The notes beneath the pieces are model-generated. The model was not told the DNA's origin. It saw nothing but the letters and a program-made list of their open reading frames with translations, and did no database searches. A program made the translations under genes and the position numbers. This document shows positions 50,157 to 59,439 of a stretch of 59,552 nucleotides of DNA, piece after piece (position 1 is the first letter of the stretch; each line of letters starts with the position of its first letter). Source of the DNA: Candidatus Gastranaerophilales bacterium (GTDB lineage: Bacteria; Cyanobacteriota; Vampirovibrionia; Gastranaerophilales; Gastranaerophilaceae); NCBI GenBank assembly GCA_944324165.1, contig CALUVG010000013.1:1-59552 (forward strand). Direction: 5' to 3'.

Positions 50157-50690
50157 ATGTCATTATCAGTAGAAGTGGTTAAACCATTGGACAACGGCAG
50201 AGTTCAGGTAGATGCAAAAAATAAACTTTTTGGCAAAGATGTTCAAACTCATTATTCTGTACCAAAAGAAAAAGCCGATGAATTTATTGCCGATTTTAAA
50301 AAGGAAGAAAACACACGTACTAAAAAAGGAATAGCCGCATGTGCGATTACAGCCGGTTCAATGATTCTGGGTGGTTTGGCTTCAAAAAAAGCTAATATAC
50401 TGTTAAAAGGCTTATCAGTAGCACTGTTTGGTGCTGCCGGTGCTGTTGCTTCTGTTGTTGGATTTGGTATGAATAATGCAAAAAGATTGAATAAATTGTT
50501 TGAAAAGCATGATGCAAAACCTATTGTTTATTTGAAAGAAAACGACAAGACCGAAGAAAAAGTGAACAAACCTTCTGATAAAAAAGCTCTAAAAGCAGAA
50601 GAAAAACCTTTAGATAAAAAGGCAGAAGTTAAACCTCAAGAAGAGGTAAAGCCGAAAAAAGAGTCAGAAAAAGAAGACGACGATGATTAA
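50157..50690 (+). CDS. Hypothetical membrane protein with Lys/Glu-rich tail (paralogue B)
   Basis: The 177-residue paralogue of the gene at 49737 has the same N-terminal domain (SLSVEVVKPLDNGRVQVDAK, then KEKADEFIADF), a glycine/alanine-rich membrane region (about 63-105: ACAITAGSMILGGL; GAAGAVASVVGFGM) and an added tail of Lys/Glu/Pro repeats (EEKPLDKKAEVKPQEEVKPKK) ending in DDDD. A GGAGGTC ribosome-binding site lies just before ATG 50157. A terminator follows at 50701. The pair arose by tandem duplication followed by gain of the charged tail. Confidence 0.65.
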   Translation: MSLSVEVVKPLDNGRVQVDAKNKLFGKDVQTHYSVPKEKADEFIADFKKEENTRTKKGIAACAITAGSMILGGLASKKANILLKGLSVALFGAAGAVASVVGFGMNNAKRLNKLFEKHDAKPIVYLKENDKTEEKVNKPSDKKALKAEEKPLDKKAEVKPQEEVKPKKESEKEDDDD

Positions 50691-50700
50691 TTAATAAATA

Positions 50701-50732
50701 AACAAGCTCCTCTTTATGAGGAGCTTGTTTAT
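50701..50732. terminator. Rho-independent terminator (bidirectional)
   Basis: AACAAGCTCCTC and GAGGAGCTTGTT form a 12-bp stem around TTTAT, with A-rich sequence before and TTTATTAG after. It ends the paralogue pair. Confidence 0.8.
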
Positions 50733-51056
50733 TAGTGTCTTAGTGCCATAGAAAGGAAGATTTATAAATCCGATGCTGCAGATATAAAATGTATTGGAAT
50801 TAAAAGGTTGTTAGAGTTCAAATAACAAAAAAAGTATGTATTGAAAGATAGATATCCTGAAAAAATTTACAAACTATTTCAGCCGTTAAGACGAAAGTTT
50901 AGTCCTCTCGCAAAGAAGGTAATTGTAGACAACTTAGTTTTAGTTTCATAAGTTAACTTCTTCTTTTGTTGTTAAACTCATAACATTCTAAATGCCTTGT
51001 TTCAGACTGTAACTTTTATTGTGTGCTTGTCTATATTTTTACAATTTTATTTAAAA
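50733..51056. other. Intergenic region, nothing recognisable
   Basis: About 320 nt between the terminator and the dut stop. Short frames are broken and lack ribosome-binding sites; a few short direct repeats and AT-rich stretches are visible. The stretch 50745-50825 has weak codon-like character and could be a remnant gene. Confidence 0.4.
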
Positions 51057-51497
51057 TTAAACTTTGCCTGTTGATCCAAAACCACCTTCACCGCGTGCAG
51101 TTGCGGTTAGTTCCACTGCAACTTGAATTTCTGCCTGTTCTACACGTGCAATTACCATTTGCGCAATACGTTCATCCGGTTGGATTGTATATGCTTCATT
51201 AGATAAATTCACTACCGGCACGCAAACTTCCCCTCTGTAATCTTCATCTATTGTACCTACGCAATTAATCAATGTAATTCCATGTTTTATTGACAATCCT
51301 GAACGAGGACGTACCTGTGCTTCATATCCATGTTCAAGTTCTATTTTTAAACCTGTAGGTATTAATTTACGTTCAAGCGGCTGTAATGTAACCGGCTCTG
51401 TTATTGCTGCGCACAAATCCATGCCGGCTGCTCCTTCTGTCTTATATTCCGGTACAAAACGATTATGCGGTAATCTTTCTATTTTTAATACTGTCAT
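51057..51497 (-). CDS. dut: Deoxyuridine triphosphatase
   Basis: dUTPase hydrolyses dUTP to dUMP, keeping uracil out of DNA and feeding thymidylate synthesis. The 146-residue trimeric-type protein has all five motifs: GAAGMDLCA, RPRSGLSIKHG, NCVGTIDEDYRGE, DERIAQMVIA and the C-terminal GEGGFGSTG arm. An AGGAGG lies 6 nt before ATG 51497. It is preceded on the same strand by the DUF2142 gene with 17 nt between. Confidence 0.97.
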   Translation of the reverse strand: MTVLKIERLPHNRFVPEYKTEGAAGMDLCAAITEPVTLQPLERKLIPTGLKIELEHGYEAQVRPRSGLSIKHGITLINCVGTIDEDYRGEVCVPVVNLSNEAYTIQPDERIAQMVIARVEQAEIQVAVELTATARGEGGFGSTGKV

Positions 51498-51514
51498 TTT
51501 TCCTCCTTATTTTT

Positions 51515-52897
51515 TTATATCTTATAATACAATTTCGGTGTTATGTTATAAAATCTGTGCAGTAATGACAATTCACTTGATGCAAGAATTAAAATTACTG
51601 CAATTATTATCGCAAGTTTAACTTTGTCATAATCATATTTTGCTATAGAGTTTTTAAAAATCAAACATAATGGCAGCATTAACGGTATAAAGTATTTACC
51701 GTTCAATCCGAGAATAACACTGTTACCTACAGGCGACCACATAATATACAGACTTGTATAAGTAATTATTGTTCCTGCAATTAAAACAATCCAAATCAAT
51801 ATTTTTTGCCATCTTTCCGGTTTAAAATCAAAATTGTCGGCACAAACAGCAAAATACATCAAAACAGGATATGCAATATATGTTATCCAATCAAGCTTTG
51901 TATCCTGCCAGCCCAAAACTCCAATCATAGTAATCAAAAGCCGCGGAGTCTTTACAAAAAATGTTTTTATAAGAACAAAAATATACGCAAAAGGATGAGA
52001 CTTTATAAATTCCATCTGCATTGCAGAATTTGCAAAACTATTGTTCATATCAAGGCTTAAACCTCTTATACAGAAAGACCAGAATGCCAGTCCGGCAATT
52101 GCTACTGCAAGTATTCCCAATGTAGAAATAAAATAATCTTTCTTTGTATTAAAAAATTTTGGCGGTAATAAAAATATTAGTGGTAGCAGTAATATATATG
52201 ATTTTGACAAAGATATCAAAAGTCCCAGCACTGCTAAAATAATTACCCATTTATTAGAAAAAGTTACTTTTTGCGGCAAAGTCATAACTTTTAAAATTAC
52301 AGCCATCCACAAAAAATTTAAACCTAACACAGCCACATCACATGTATAAGCCCCCGCAAGCGATAACGACATCGGCATTAATGCAAGCAAAAACATCGGA
52401 CATTTGAAAAACGGAGTAATTCTTAGTGCAAAAAATACAAGCAGGCAGTAAGAAATTAAATTACTAATACGCCCCAGATAATAAAGACCGCCAAGTGACA
52501 AGCCGGCAATCTTACCTGCAATAACGCCCGGTAACTGGCTTATATAACACACCGGCGAATACAATGATGTATTCGTAAAACGTGTAAATACTTTTTCTTC
52601 TTTATTCAATGGAAACAGCAAATCTCTTTTTATATCAGAAATTCCTGTTTTTTTATCAATATTTCTTATAAAAGGAACATACATCTCATAAAACTTTGAA
52701 AGTGAAGCCGGAATTTCATCGCCAACTGCCCCCTCAATATTTTGAGAAATAAACTTACCTTCCGATATTTGATAAGTTCTGAAAAAATGCATGCCTTCAT
52801 CTACCGACTGAAACGGCGGAAGAATAAATACAAACAATATCCCGAAGAATAAAGCTATTAATACAAATAATTTTTCCAAAGAAAAATCTTTTATCAT
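51515..52897 (-). CDS. DUF2142-family membrane protein (glycosyltransferase-C-like)
   Basis: The 460-residue protein has about ten to twelve predicted spans and the DUF2142 entry motif LPPFQSVDEGMHFFRTYQISEGK (PPxxxxDExxHFxR, about 27-50). It resembles polytopic GT-C glycosyltransferases such as PMT/OST-like enzymes that use lipid-linked sugars; in several genomes DUF2142 genes lie near surface-polysaccharide loci. The acidic DE after the first span fits a GT-C catalytic site. It is followed by dut and preceded by alaS. No strong SD is seen at ATG 52897; a weak -10 (TAATAT) is 6 nt upstream. Confidence 0.8.
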   Translation of the reverse strand: MIKDFSLEKLFVLIALFFGILFVFILPPFQSVDEGMHFFRTYQISEGKFISQNIEGAVGDEIPASLSKFYEMYVPFIRNIDKKTGISDIKRDLLFPLNKEEKVFTRFTNTSLYSPVCYISQLPGVIAGKIAGLSLGGLYYLGRISNLISYCLLVFFALRITPFFKCPMFLLALMPMSLSLAGAYTCDVAVLGLNFLWMAVILKVMTLPQKVTFSNKWVIILAVLGLLISLSKSYILLLPLIFLLPPKFFNTKKDYFISTLGILAVAIAGLAFWSFCIRGLSLDMNNSFANSAMQMEFIKSHPFAYIFVLIKTFFVKTPRLLITMIGVLGWQDTKLDWITYIAYPVLMYFAVCADNFDFKPERWQKILIWIVLIAGTIITYTSLYIMWSPVGNSVILGLNGKYFIPLMLPLCLIFKNSIAKYDYDKVKLAIIIAVILILASSELSLLHRFYNITPKLYYKI

Positions 52898-52919
52898 AAA
52901 TCTATATTACTATAAAAAT

Positions 52920-52944
52920 AAAAGCGGGATTAAATCCCACTTTT
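52920..52944 (-). terminator. Rho-independent terminator after alaS
   Basis: On the minus strand AAAAGTGGGATT and AATCCCGCTTTT pair (one G-U) and run into TTTTATTTTT. It lies right after the alaS stop codon. Confidence 0.75.
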
Positions 52945-52949
52945 ATTTA

Positions 52950-55550
52950 TTATTTCAAATCGCTTTTAACTTTAGCAAAAATTTCATCAAGTTTTGAGGT
53001 ATCTTTTACGCCGCCCTGTGCAAAATTTGGACGACCGCCTCCATTTGCTCCTGTAAAGCGGGCTATTTCGCCGACAATTTTACCGGCATTTACTCCTTTT
53101 TTCACAAAACTGTCTGAAACTTTAACTGCAACGGTTCTAGGTGATGCCAATACAATTATACTTTCGCCCAGTTTTTGTGCAAGATATTCAATTCCTGCTT
53201 TTATTGCATCAGCATCAAAGTTTTCAACTTTTGTTATAAACAATTTACCGCCGTCTATATCTTCTGCTTTAGATAAGAATGTCGCAAACTTAGCTCTTGC
53301 ATTTTCTTCTTTCAGCTGTGTAATTTGTTTTTGATATTCTTTATTTTCTTCAGAAAGTTTTTCAACACGTTCAAAAACTTCATCATAATGTGCTTTAAAC
53401 ATCAAAGAAAGTTTATCCAGCTCTTTAACTTTAGCATTCATAAACTCAAAGGCAGCTTTAGAAACAACGGCTTCAATACGTCGTGTTCCGGCGGCTATTG
53501 CCCCTTCTGAAACAATTTTTATCAGACGCAAGTCGCGAATATTTCTGGCATGAGTTCCGGCGCAGAATTCTTTTGATATACAAGTTTTGCCGTCAGTTAT
53601 TGATACAACCCTTACTACATCATCATATTTTTCGCCGAATAATGCCATTGCTCCGGTAAGTTTTGCCTGTTCAATATCCATAACTTCAGTTTTAACATCA
53701 TAGCCTTTTGCTATCCAATTATTCATGATAGTTTCAACTTTTTCAAGCTCTTCAGGAGTCATTGCTCTTGAGAATGTAAAGTCAAAACGCATTCTGTACT
53801 CTTCAACCTGAGAACCGGCCTGATGAACCTCGTCACCGAGAACTTTTATCAAAGCAGCTTGCAGCAAATGTGCGGATGTGTGGTGAAGTCTTATTTCTTC
53901 ACGTCTTGGCACATCTATTAATGCTTTAACCTTTTCCCCGATTGTAATATCACCGTTTATTATTTTTGAACGATGAACAAAAAGATTGTTTACTTTAAAT
54001 GTTGTTAGAACTTCGGCTTTCAAGTTTTCGTTTTCAATTATACCACTGTCACCTACCTGACCGCCGCATTCCGCATAGAAAGGCGTTTTATCTAAAACAA
54101 TATCTACAAAGCCATCACCTTCAACCGTAGCCAAAATTTTGGCATCCGCTTCATTTTCTGTATAACCAACAAATTCCGTTGAACCAACCTGTTCTTCTAT
54201 TTTTGCATATTTCATATCACCGGTTACACTGATTTTTTGAGTTGCAGCCTTGGCACGGTCTTTTTGTTCCTGCATTGCTGTTTTAAAGCCTTCTTCATCT
54301 ACATTTAAACCGTTTTCTGCCGCAATTTCTTTGGTTAACTCAAATGGAAATCCGAAAGTATCATAAAGTTTGAATGCACTTTCACCATCAATATCTTTTT
54401 TGTCAGTGATAAATTCGTCAAGCATTTTGTAACCGCGGTCAAGTGTTTTTGCAAACCTTTCTTCCTCTTTTTTAATAGTATCAATAATTTTAGCTTTGTT
54501 TTTAATCAAATCAGGATAAGCCTTGCCATATAAATCTACAACTACATCAACTAATTTGTATAAGAAAGGCAGATCCATACCGAGGATTTTGCCATGACGC
54601 AATGCACGGCGTAAAATCATTCTCAATACATAACTTCTTCCTTCATTACCAGGAATAACTCCGTCTGATATAAGGAAAGTTACACATCTTGCATGGTCAG
54701 TAATAATTCGCAATGAGATATCTGTTTTTTCAGACTTTTTATATGGTACTCCGCTCATTTCCGAAACTTTATCAAGAATTGGTTTTAAAAGATCTGTTTC
54801 AAAAGTTGAGGCAACGCCCTGACATACCATGGTAATACGTTCAAGACCCATACCAGTATCAACATTTTTATGCTCAAGCGGCGATTGATTACCTTCTTCA
54901 TCCTGATATAATTCTGTAAATACAAGATTCCAAATCTCAACCCAGCGGTCACATTCACAGGTATCAATACCACAGCCTCGCGGATCATCACATTTATACT
55001 GTTCGCCTAAATCATAATGTATTTCAGAACAAGGACCGCAAGACCCTGACGCACCCGGAGGTCCCCAGAAGTTATCTTTTTTGCCTTTTCTTTTAATACG
55101 CTCAGCCGGTACTCCAACACTGCGCCATATTTCATAAGCCTCATCATCTGTTTCAAATATTGTTATCCACAGGCGGTTTTTATCAAGTTTAAGAACATTA
55201 GTTACAAAATCCCACGCCCACGGGATAATTTCCTTTTTATAATAATCACCGAATGAAAAATTACCTAACATTTCAAAAAATGTATGATGTCGCGGAGTGC
55301 GTCCTACATTTTCGATATCGCTGTCTTTACCGCCGGCGCGGGCACATTTTTGACATGAAGTTGCGCGTGCCGGATCATATGGAGATTTAACAATACCCAA
55401 AAATATCGGCAAAAACTGCAGCATTCCGGCAGTCGTTAACAATACGGTAGGATTATCAGGCACTAGGCTTGAACTTTCTACAATTGTGTGCTGGTGTTTA
55501 TCTTTAAAATAATCTAAGTATAATTTTCTAATTTCGTTTCCGGTTAGCAT
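52950..55550 (-). CDS. alaS: Alanyl-tRNA synthetase
   Basis: AlaRS charges tRNA-Ala and edits mis-charged serine/glycine. The 866-residue protein has the class II catalytic core (SSLVPDNPTVLLTTAGMLQF, RTPRHHTFFEMLGNFSFGDY, NLVFTELYQDEEG, VDTGMGLERITMV), the editing domain (LHHTSAHLLQAAL with HxxxH, and CAGTHARN) and the C-Ala domain ending GANGGGRPNFAQGGV. All motifs are complete and length is typical. A terminator follows. ATG 55550 has AGGAAAAAG upstream. Confidence 0.98.
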   Translation of the reverse strand: MLTGNEIRKLYLDYFKDKHQHTIVESSSLVPDNPTVLLTTAGMLQFLPIFLGIVKSPYDPARATSCQKCARAGGKDSDIENVGRTPRHHTFFEMLGNFSFGDYYKKEIIPWAWDFVTNVLKLDKNRLWITIFETDDEAYEIWRSVGVPAERIKRKGKKDNFWGPPGASGSCGPCSEIHYDLGEQYKCDDPRGCGIDTCECDRWVEIWNLVFTELYQDEEGNQSPLEHKNVDTGMGLERITMVCQGVASTFETDLLKPILDKVSEMSGVPYKKSEKTDISLRIITDHARCVTFLISDGVIPGNEGRSYVLRMILRRALRHGKILGMDLPFLYKLVDVVVDLYGKAYPDLIKNKAKIIDTIKKEEERFAKTLDRGYKMLDEFITDKKDIDGESAFKLYDTFGFPFELTKEIAAENGLNVDEEGFKTAMQEQKDRAKAATQKISVTGDMKYAKIEEQVGSTEFVGYTENEADAKILATVEGDGFVDIVLDKTPFYAECGGQVGDSGIIENENLKAEVLTTFKVNNLFVHRSKIINGDITIGEKVKALIDVPRREEIRLHHTSAHLLQAALIKVLGDEVHQAGSQVEEYRMRFDFTFSRAMTPEELEKVETIMNNWIAKGYDVKTEVMDIEQAKLTGAMALFGEKYDDVVRVVSITDGKTCISKEFCAGTHARNIRDLRLIKIVSEGAIAAGTRRIEAVVSKAAFEFMNAKVKELDKLSLMFKAHYDEVFERVEKLSEENKEYQKQITQLKEENARAKFATFLSKAEDIDGGKLFITKVENFDADAIKAGIEYLAQKLGESIIVLASPRTVAVKVSDSFVKKGVNAGKIVGEIARFTGANGGGRPNFAQGGVKDTSKLDEIFAKVKSDLK

Positions 55551-55616
55551 AATCTTTTTCCTTATCTTTTTCCTGTGATAAGAAAATTATAACGTAAAAA
55601 TAAAATTTATGCGCAA

Positions 55617-55952
55617 TTACAACAATCCTTTGAAAAATAAATATGCATTTTTTAACAATACAGGGTCATCCTTTATTTGTTTTAGACTTTCAGTCAGATA
55701 GTTATACATTTCTTCCTTTGATAAAACTGATGATAAATCATTACTTATAAATAATTCATAAGGCTCTACATTTAATGTTTCGACAATCTTTTCTAATGTT
55801 TTTGCCGTCAAAAATCCATTCCCTGTTTCAATATAGCTTAAAGACGTCGGAGCTATACCAATTGCTTCTGCAAATTTTTCCTGACTAAACCCTTTAGCTT
55901 TCCGCAGTTTTTGTATTCTTTGTCCAAGTTGTTTCTGGATAAATTTAGACAT
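55617..55952 (-). CDS. XRE-family HTH transcriptional regulator
   Basis: The 111-residue protein has an N-terminal Cro/CI HTH (LGQRIQKLRKAKGFSQEKFAEAIGIAPTSLSYIETGNG, about 8-45) followed by TLEKIVETLNVEPYELF, and a small helical tail (about 78-111). It lies upstream of alaS and may or may not regulate it. An AAGGAG ribosome-binding site and a TATAATCC promoter precede ATG 55952. The tail may act in dimerisation. Confidence 0.88.
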   Translation of the reverse strand: MSKFIQKQLGQRIQKLRKAKGFSQEKFAEAIGIAPTSLSYIETGNGFLTAKTLEKIVETLNVEPYELFISNDLSSVLSKEEMYNYLTESLKQIKDDPVLLKNAYLFFKGLL

Positions 55953-56091
55953 CAGTTCTCCTTATTAGGATTATAATTTTATTTTAAAAATCGTTCTAAC
56001 AGATTAAATCTATAGTTTATATGTTTAACATTATCAATAACTTTTTTAATTAGTGCTAAAATACAAAAATTATAGGAATTAGGGAAATAAC

Positions 56092-57021
56092 ATGCTGGAG
56101 AAAAAATTTTTCGGGCTTGATAGAAGTCATTATTCACATGACACAATATATATAGCCGGTATAAAGATAAACATATTAAAATCATCAATAAAAAAGAATG
56201 CAGAATTATATAACACATATCAAAATGCTGAAGATATTCCAAAAGCAACAGGATTGTTAAGAGATGTTCAACTGGGTAATCTTACCCTGTTAAAATTATT
56301 TGACGAATTTTGCAATGAAAATGATCTTCAATACTGGATAGATTTCGGAACACTTTTAGGTGCTGTACGCCACAAAGGATTTATCCCATGGGATGATGAT
56401 ATTGATATAGGTATGTTGCGTGATGATTATGAAAAATTGATACAGCTATTATCCGAATGTAATCACCCCTATCTGAATTTGGATTTAGCAAGAAACAAAC
56501 CGTACCAATGCTTTATAAAAATACGCTACAAAGGATTACGTAAATTATTCATAGATATATTCCCTTATGATTTATACATTTCCCGAACTAATAGTCAGGA
56601 AAAAATTACACTGCATAATAAAATCACAAAAATAATAAAAAAATTAAAATTTACCTCAAAATTTATTAAAGATAAAAATAAATTAAGAGAAAAATTTTCC
56701 CGGATAACAAAACACGAAATTACGCAGGACATGCCATGCAGAAAAGAAAACAAACCTTCCCTGTTCTGGGGAATTGATTTTCCTCACGGACGTTGGAAAA
56801 ACAGAGTTTACGACTGGGAAAATATTTTCCCGTTAAAAAAAATAATGTTTGAAAATGTGGAAGTTTCTTGTCCAAATGACCCTGATTTTGTTCTTAAAAA
56901 TGTTTATGGAAGCTATATGCAAATTCCTAAAAGAATTTATCCGGGACACGTAAACATTTCTAACTTAAGTGAAGAGGATTTAAAAATCATAAGAGACTTT
57001 ATCAAGGAGACAAATGCATGA
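56092..57021 (+). CDS. LicD-family phosphotransferase
   Basis: LicD proteins transfer phosphocholine, ribitol- or glycerol-phosphate from CDP-activated donors to surface glycans. The 309-residue protein has the core signature LLKLFDEFCNENDLQYWIDFGTLLGAVRHKGFIPWDDDIDIGM (about 63-105), with the catalytic D-D-D-I-D motif, and later FENVEVSCPNDPDFVLKNVYG. The N-terminal 55 residues lack a recognised domain. Its TGA overlaps the ATG of the cytidylyltransferase gene (ATGA), making co-translation likely and suggesting that gene supplies its donor. Confidence 0.88.
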   Translation: MLEKKFFGLDRSHYSHDTIYIAGIKINILKSSIKKNAELYNTYQNAEDIPKATGLLRDVQLGNLTLLKLFDEFCNENDLQYWIDFGTLLGAVRHKGFIPWDDDIDIGMLRDDYEKLIQLLSECNHPYLNLDLARNKPYQCFIKIRYKGLRKLFIDIFPYDLYISRTNSQEKITLHNKITKIIKKLKFTSKFIKDKNKLREKFSRITKHEITQDMPCRKENKPSLFWGIDFPHGRWKNRVYDWENIFPLKKIMFENVEVSCPNDPDFVLKNVYGSYMQIPKRIYPGHVNISNLSEEDLKIIRDFIKETNA

Positions 57022-57428
57022 AGACTGTTTTAACATATGGCACATTTGACTTACTCCACTACGGACATATTAACCTGTTACAGCGTGCAAAAGCTCTCGG
57101 TGATTATTTAATTGTTGCATGTTCCACTGATGAATTTAACGAAATAAAAAACAAACACTCTTTTTACAATTATGAAAATCGTAAAAGAGTTTTGGAAGCG
57201 ATAAAATACGTTGATCTCGTAATACCTGAAAATAACTGGGAACAAAAAAGAGATGATATAAAAAAATACAATGTAGATATTTTTGTCATGGGAGATGACT
57301 GGCAGAATAAATTTGATGAATTATCAGACCTGTGTGAAGTAATTTATCTGCCGCGAACGCCTGATATATCCACAACAATTGTAAAATCATATTTAAACGA
57401 AAAAGATATTACTGTTAACAAATCTTGA
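57018..57428 (+). CDS. tagD: Glycerol-3-phosphate cytidylyltransferase (TagD-like)
   Basis: TagD-type enzymes make CDP-glycerol from CTP and glycerol-3-phosphate. The 136-residue protein has TYGTFDLLHYGHINLLQRAK (HxGH motif), FYNYENRKRVLEAI (the R-x-x-x-V-x-x-I-like stretch) and the RTPDISTTIVK motif (cytidylyltransferase RTxGISTT). It overlaps the LicD gene by 4 bp. Together they suggest CDP-glycerol (or a similar CDP-alcohol) is made and transferred to a glycan. Related enzymes use ethanolamine or choline phosphate, but this length and sequence favour the glycerol type. Confidence 0.88.
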   Translation: MKTVLTYGTFDLLHYGHINLLQRAKALGDYLIVACSTDEFNEIKNKHSFYNYENRKRVLEAIKYVDLVIPENNWEQKRDDIKKYNVDIFVMGDDWQNKFDELSDLCEVIYLPRTPDISTTIVKSYLNEKDITVNKS

Positions 57429-57511
57429 TTTATGAATTATTTCAATTGACACAACCATTTGAAGTCCTATAATAAATTTAAAGCTTTAGGATAGTTTAAG
57501 AGGGATTTAAA

Positions 57512-58240
57512 ATGACGGAAACACGCAATATCATCTGTATGAAGTGGGGAACAAAATTCGGACCTGAATATGTAAACAGATTATTCAAAATGGTAGAAAA
57601 AAATCTTACACTCCCTCATCGTTTTGTATGTTTCACCGACAACGCAGAAGGACTGGATCCGAAAATTGAAGTTCGTGCGATACCTGACTTCCCTATAGAT
57701 CCGAGTATTCCTGACCGAGGCTGGAAAAAATTGACTGTATTTTCTGAAAAACTGGCAGATTTAGAAGGACAGGCTATATTTTTGGATTTAGATATTGTAA
57801 TCCGTGACAACATTAATTGTTTCTTTGAAGAAGAAGGTGAATTTTTAATTGTTAAAGATTGGGATTTTCCAAAGGATATTATTGGAAATTCATCAGTATT
57901 CAGATTTGAAGTGGGAAAACATCAGGATGTTTTGGACAACTTCTTTAAGATAGGCAAAGATATCAGAAATTTCTATAAAAATGAACAGGCATATCTGTCT
58001 TATGAAATGCATAGAAAAGGTATTTTAAAATACTGGAACAAAGATTGGTGTGTAAGTTTTAAACGTCAATGTCTACAAAAATTCCCTATGAATTACTTCA
58101 AAATGCCAAACGATCCGCGACAGGCAAAAATAATTGTCTTCCATGGACGTCCAACTCCAATGCAGGCTTATGAAGGATTCTTTGGCAAAATGGGATTGCG
58201 ATATGTAAAACCTACCAAATGGCTTGCGAAGTACTGGTAA
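57512..58240 (+). CDS. Glycosyltransferase, DxD-type (GT-A fold)
   Basis: The 242-residue protein shows the GT-A-like elements LPHRFVCFTDN, QAIFLDLDIVIRDNINCFF (LDLDI as the metal-binding DxD), FLIVKDWDF, NEQAYLSYEMHRKG and IIVFHGRPTPMQ. It resembles small glycosyltransferases with similarity to GT8/GT32-like families. The acceptor is unknown; the neighbourhood (LicD, cytidylyltransferase, GT8) argues for a surface polysaccharide. The start follows GAGGGATT with a short gap. It lies 83 nt after tagD, so it may be a separate promoter or the same transcript. Confidence 0.85.
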   Translation: MTETRNIICMKWGTKFGPEYVNRLFKMVEKNLTLPHRFVCFTDNAEGLDPKIEVRAIPDFPIDPSIPDRGWKKLTVFSEKLADLEGQAIFLDLDIVIRDNINCFFEEEGEFLIVKDWDFPKDIIGNSSVFRFEVGKHQDVLDNFFKIGKDIRNFYKNEQAYLSYEMHRKGILKYWNKDWCVSFKRQCLQKFPMNYFKMPNDPRQAKIIVFHGRPTPMQAYEGFFGKMGLRYVKPTKWLAKYW

Positions 58241-58253
58241 TAAGGCAGAATTC

Positions 58254-59165
58254 ATGAATAGAATTAACATATGTGTATCTACGGATGACAATTACAGCCA
58301 ATATGCAGGAGTGGTTATAGCATCAGCACTTGCTCATGCGGCGGAAGATGATGATTTGCATATTTATATTCTCGATGGCGGTGTAAGTGATAAGAATAAA
58401 GAAAATATACTTTCTTTAAAAGATATACATAGGTGTGAGATAAATTTTATAAAAATTGATGAACGATTATTTGATTTATATAAAAACGTAAAAACACACA
58501 GTTATCTTTCATTGCCGGCTTATTACAGATTAAAACTGGCAAGTATTTTACCGGAAATTGATAAAATAATATATTTTGATTGTGATGTAGTTATAAATTC
58601 TAGCTTAAAAGATTTATTCAATTATGATTTATGCTCCAACCCGATTGGCGGCGTGCTGGACATAAAAAATAAAAAAGTTAAATTAAAAAATAATACATAT
58701 GTAAACTCCGGCATGCTTGTATTTGATCTGAATAAAATCAGGGAAGAAAATATTGAACAGAAATTGTATGAATATACACGTGACAATTTTGATAAAATAG
58801 TAATGGGCGATCAACAGATAATAAATGAAGTTTTAGAGGGGCAAATCGCAATATTACCGGAAGAATGGAATGTCCAGACGAGTAACTTTGTGAACCGTTC
58901 CAGTTACACAACGCATCCTAAAGTAATCCATTATGTAAGCCGCCAGAAACCATGGCTATACGGCAGTTGGAATTATTTCAAAGGATATTATTTTGAAAAC
59001 TTGCAGTTAACACCGTGGGCATTAAAAGATGAGGAAAAATCTTATTGGTATGTAAAAAGTGATATAGTATCAATATTGAGATATATAAAATATCGTCCGT
59101 TATTTATGTTTCGACCGCGCTATTGGTACGCATTATGGCAGACATACATTGTAAAACACAAGTAA
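58254..59165 (+). CDS. Glycosyltransferase family 8 protein
   Basis: ATG 58254 gives 303 residues of GT8 type: INICVSTDDNYSQYAGV at the start, LYILDGGVSD, YYRLKLASILPEIDKIIYFDCDVVINSSLKDLF with the DxD (FDCDV), NSGMLVFDLNKIREE, MGDQQIINEV and VIHYVSRQKPW (conserved H-x-x-x-x-K-P-W). It is a retaining galactosyl-/glucosyltransferase, probably adding hexose to LPS- or capsule-like glycans. It begins 13 nt after the previous glycosyltransferase and closes the cluster. Confidence 0.92.
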   Translation: MNRINICVSTDDNYSQYAGVVIASALAHAAEDDDLHIYILDGGVSDKNKENILSLKDIHRCEINFIKIDERLFDLYKNVKTHSYLSLPAYYRLKLASILPEIDKIIYFDCDVVINSSLKDLFNYDLCSNPIGGVLDIKNKKVKLKNNTYVNSGMLVFDLNKIREENIEQKLYEYTRDNFDKIVMGDQQIINEVLEGQIAILPEEWNVQTSNFVNRSSYTTHPKVIHYVSRQKPWLYGSWNYFKGYYFENLQLTPWALKDEEKSYWYVKSDIVSILRYIKYRPLFMFRPRYWYALWQTYIVKHK

Positions 59166-59193
59166 TTATTTGGAAAAATTTTTCAAAAACATA

Positions 59194-59222
59194 TTGCGCG
59201 AAAAAAATGTTTATGATAGTGT
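59194..59222 (+). promoter_or_regulatory. Promoter of tRNA-Arg
   Basis: TTGCGC (59194-59199), a 17-nt spacer and TAGTGT (59217-59222) with TGA before it. The TGATAGTGT motif resembles the TGATAGTAT motifs at 3345 and 5176. A leader of about 80 nt separates it from the tRNA. Confidence 0.6.
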
Positions 59223-59307
59223 AGAAATATGAGGGATAAATACAGATACCCCACACTAATCCAACATCTGATTGTCCCTCTGGATCCTAAAAAAAGAATA
59301 AAAATAA

Positions 59308-59381
<74 letters not shown>

Positions 59382-59383
59382 AA

Positions 59384-59417
59384 TAAAAAAAGATGGGTAT
59401 ATCTCATCTTTTTTTAT
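59384..59417 (+). terminator. Rho-independent terminator after tRNA-Arg
   Basis: AAAAAAAGATG and CATCTTTTTTT form an A-T-rich stem around GGTATATCT and run into TTTTATTTA. Confidence 0.7.
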
Positions 59418-59439
59418 TTACTTTGGGACAAGAGGAGAA

